Part shown: positions 63,246 to 64,000 of the stretch, piece by piece | Position numbering within the stretch: the first letter of the stretch is position 1 | Layout: every line of letters begins with the position of its first letter | DNA from: an uncultured Bacteroidales bacterium | GTDB taxonomy: Bacteria > Bacteroidota > Bacteroidia > Bacteroidales > Muribaculaceae | DNA: 64,000 nt | Reading direction: 5' to 3' | NCBI GenBank assembly: GCA_902774055.1 | Contig: CACYGX010000012.1 | Span: forward strand, 27,870 to 91,869 | The notes under the pieces: generated by a model | The model's database searches: none | Seen by the model: only the letters and a program-made list of their open reading frames with translations | What the model was told of the DNA's origin: nothing | Program-made: the position numbers and the translations under genes

Positions 63246-63313
63246 CCCACAATGTCAGTTTTTTTTCATGATTACCTGCTTGCCCATAACGGCAAGACAC
63301 AGGAGGAAAGAAC

Positions 63314-63344
63314 GAGGGCTGCGGCAATTGATGCTGCAGCCCTC
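63314..63344 (-). terminator. Terminator after the isocitrate dehydrogenase gene
   Basis: GAGGGCTGCGGCA (63314-63326), loop ATTGA, TGCTGCAGCCCTC (63332-63344): 13 bp with one G-T. On the minus strand it lies 32 bp past the icd stop and is followed by GTTCTTTCCTCC. Confidence 0.75.
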
Positions 63345-63375
63345 TGTTGGTTTCTCGGGGAAACGTCTGGCGGGA

Positions 63376-64000
63376 TTAGCCGAGGCGCTTCTCGAGGTTG
63401 GTGCGGATGGCCTTGATGAACTCGGCGCTGTTGACAGCCTTAGCGTCAACACCTTCCATCAGGTTCACGAGGTCCTTGGTAACGATACCGGCGTTGAGGG
63501 TGTCGAAGCAAGCGCCCTCGAGCTGGTCACCAAAGTTCATGAGCTCCTTGATACCATCCTTCTCACCGCGCTTGCGCAGGGCGCCGCTCCATGCAAAGAT
63601 GGTAGCCATGGGGTTGGTGGAAGTCTCCTCGCCCTCGAGATACTTGTAGTAGTGGCGGGTTACGGTACCGTGGGCAGCCTCATACTCGTAGTTGCCGTCG
63701 GGGCTAACGAGCACGCTGGTCATCATAGCGAGTGAACCGAAGGCGGTGCTGACCATGTCGCTCATCACGTCGCCGTCATAGTTCTTGCAAGCCCAGATGT
63801 AACCACCCTTGCTGCGGATCACGCGAGCAACAGCGTCGTCGATGAGGGTGTAGAAGTATTCCAGACCCAATTTCTCGAACTCAGCCTTGTAGTTCTGCTC
63901 GTAAACCTCCTCAAAGATGATGCGGAACTGAGCGTCATACTTCTTGCTGATGGTGTCCTTGGTCGAGAACCACAGATCCTGCTTGGTATCGATAGCATAC
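63376..64000 (-). CDS. icd: NADP-dependent isocitrate dehydrogenase, C-terminal half (5' cut by the window)
   Basis: 208 codons remain, plus one base of the codon cut by the window edge. The visible part begins YAIDTKQDLWFSTKDTISKK and reads through YFYTLIDDAVARVIRSKGGYIWACKNYDGDVMSDMVSTAFGSLAMMTSVLVSPDG, YEYEAAHGTVTRHYYKYLEGEETSTNPMATIFAWSGAL, to the C-terminus NLEKRLG. These are the metal- and substrate-binding KNYDGDVMSD and the NADP-binding AAHGTVTRH of the dimeric eukaryote-type (type II) enzyme, which makes 2-oxoglutarate and NADPH in the TCA branch. Symbol by function. Confidence 0.93.
   Translation of the reverse strand, partial: YAIDTKQDLWFSTKDTISKKYDAQFRIIFEEVYEQNYKAEFEKLGLEYFYTLIDDAVARVIRSKGGYIWACKNYDGDVMSDMVSTAFGSLAMMTSVLVSPDGNYEYEAAHGTVTRHYYKYLEGEETSTNPMATIFAWSGALRKRGEKDGIKELMNFGDQLEGACFDTLNAGIVTKDLVNLMEGVDAKAVNSAEFIKAIRTNLEKRLG

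Overview
The window is chromosomal DNA of a member of the Bacteroidota, most likely order Bacteroidales (Muribaculaceae or Prevotellaceae type). The reasons are: promoters of the form TTG, 19-21 bp, TAnnTTTG ahead of many genes and almost no Shine-Dalgarno sequences; rpmB-rpmG-DUF4295, PASTA-RluD and TamB/DUF4421 gene pairs; a BspA-like leucine-rich surface protein; FISUMP, dockerin, CotH and DUF3332 proteins; and C-terminal surface-protein tails of the form YYxLxGxx...TTYxDGTxxTxKxVx. Identification rests on reading protein sequence by eye; no database search was run. Most of the window is moderately GC-rich housekeeping DNA, interrupted by AT-rich accessory patches.

Layout. 0-5.5 kb: universal stress protein, DUF169 protein, a lipoprotein, a DUF6440 protein, a Dcu-type C4-dicarboxylate carrier and a phosphate-selective-type porin. 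5.6-13 kb: mutY, a secreted esterase, a DedA/YqaA membrane protein, a LutC-like protein, kdsB and a secreted GH2 beta-galactosidase. 13-15.5 kb: a cation diffusion facilitator and a single AAA-type ATPase gene bounded by matching TTGCGAA repeats. 15.5-18.4 kb: PASTA protein, RluD-type pseudouridine synthase and a small 22-residue-repeat protein. 18.4-23.8 kb: an AT-rich, all-minus accessory island (membrane protein, agmatine-deiminase-family enzyme, FISUMP lipoprotein, a toxin-antitoxin-like pair) in which each of the five transcription units is headed by a copy or part-copy of one diverged intergenic repeat. 23.8-28.8 kb: acyltransferase, metallophosphoesterase and Tex. 28.9-30.3 kb: two paralogous lipoproteins around a small dockerin-like protein. 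30.4-42.9 kb: nadE, tamB-like, DUF4421, a large LRR surface protein and tsaD. 42.9-52.8 kb: surface and envelope proteins, a TPR membrane regulator, CotH protein, M48 protease, cinA, a winged-helix protein and a dockerin protein. 53.2-57 kb: rpmB-rpmG-DUF4295, thioesterase-dprA and a nucleoside phosphorylase. 57-64 kb: cdsA, an MltF-type lytic transglycosylase, DUF3332, a gene-free palindrome-rich stretch, corA, a surface protein and the C-terminal part of isocitrate dehydrogenase.

Non-coding structure is the most unusual part of the window. It includes 7-bp tandem repeats in the leaders of three unrelated genes, the shared spacer repeat of the 18-24 kb island, the dyads and hairpins around the ATPase gene, a perfect 22-bp inverted repeat before tsaD, a second long inverted repeat near 51.7 kb, a 350-nt structured leader before rpmB, and a 470-bp element-like stretch before corA. 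No rRNA, tRNA, CRISPR array or intact insertion sequence was seen.
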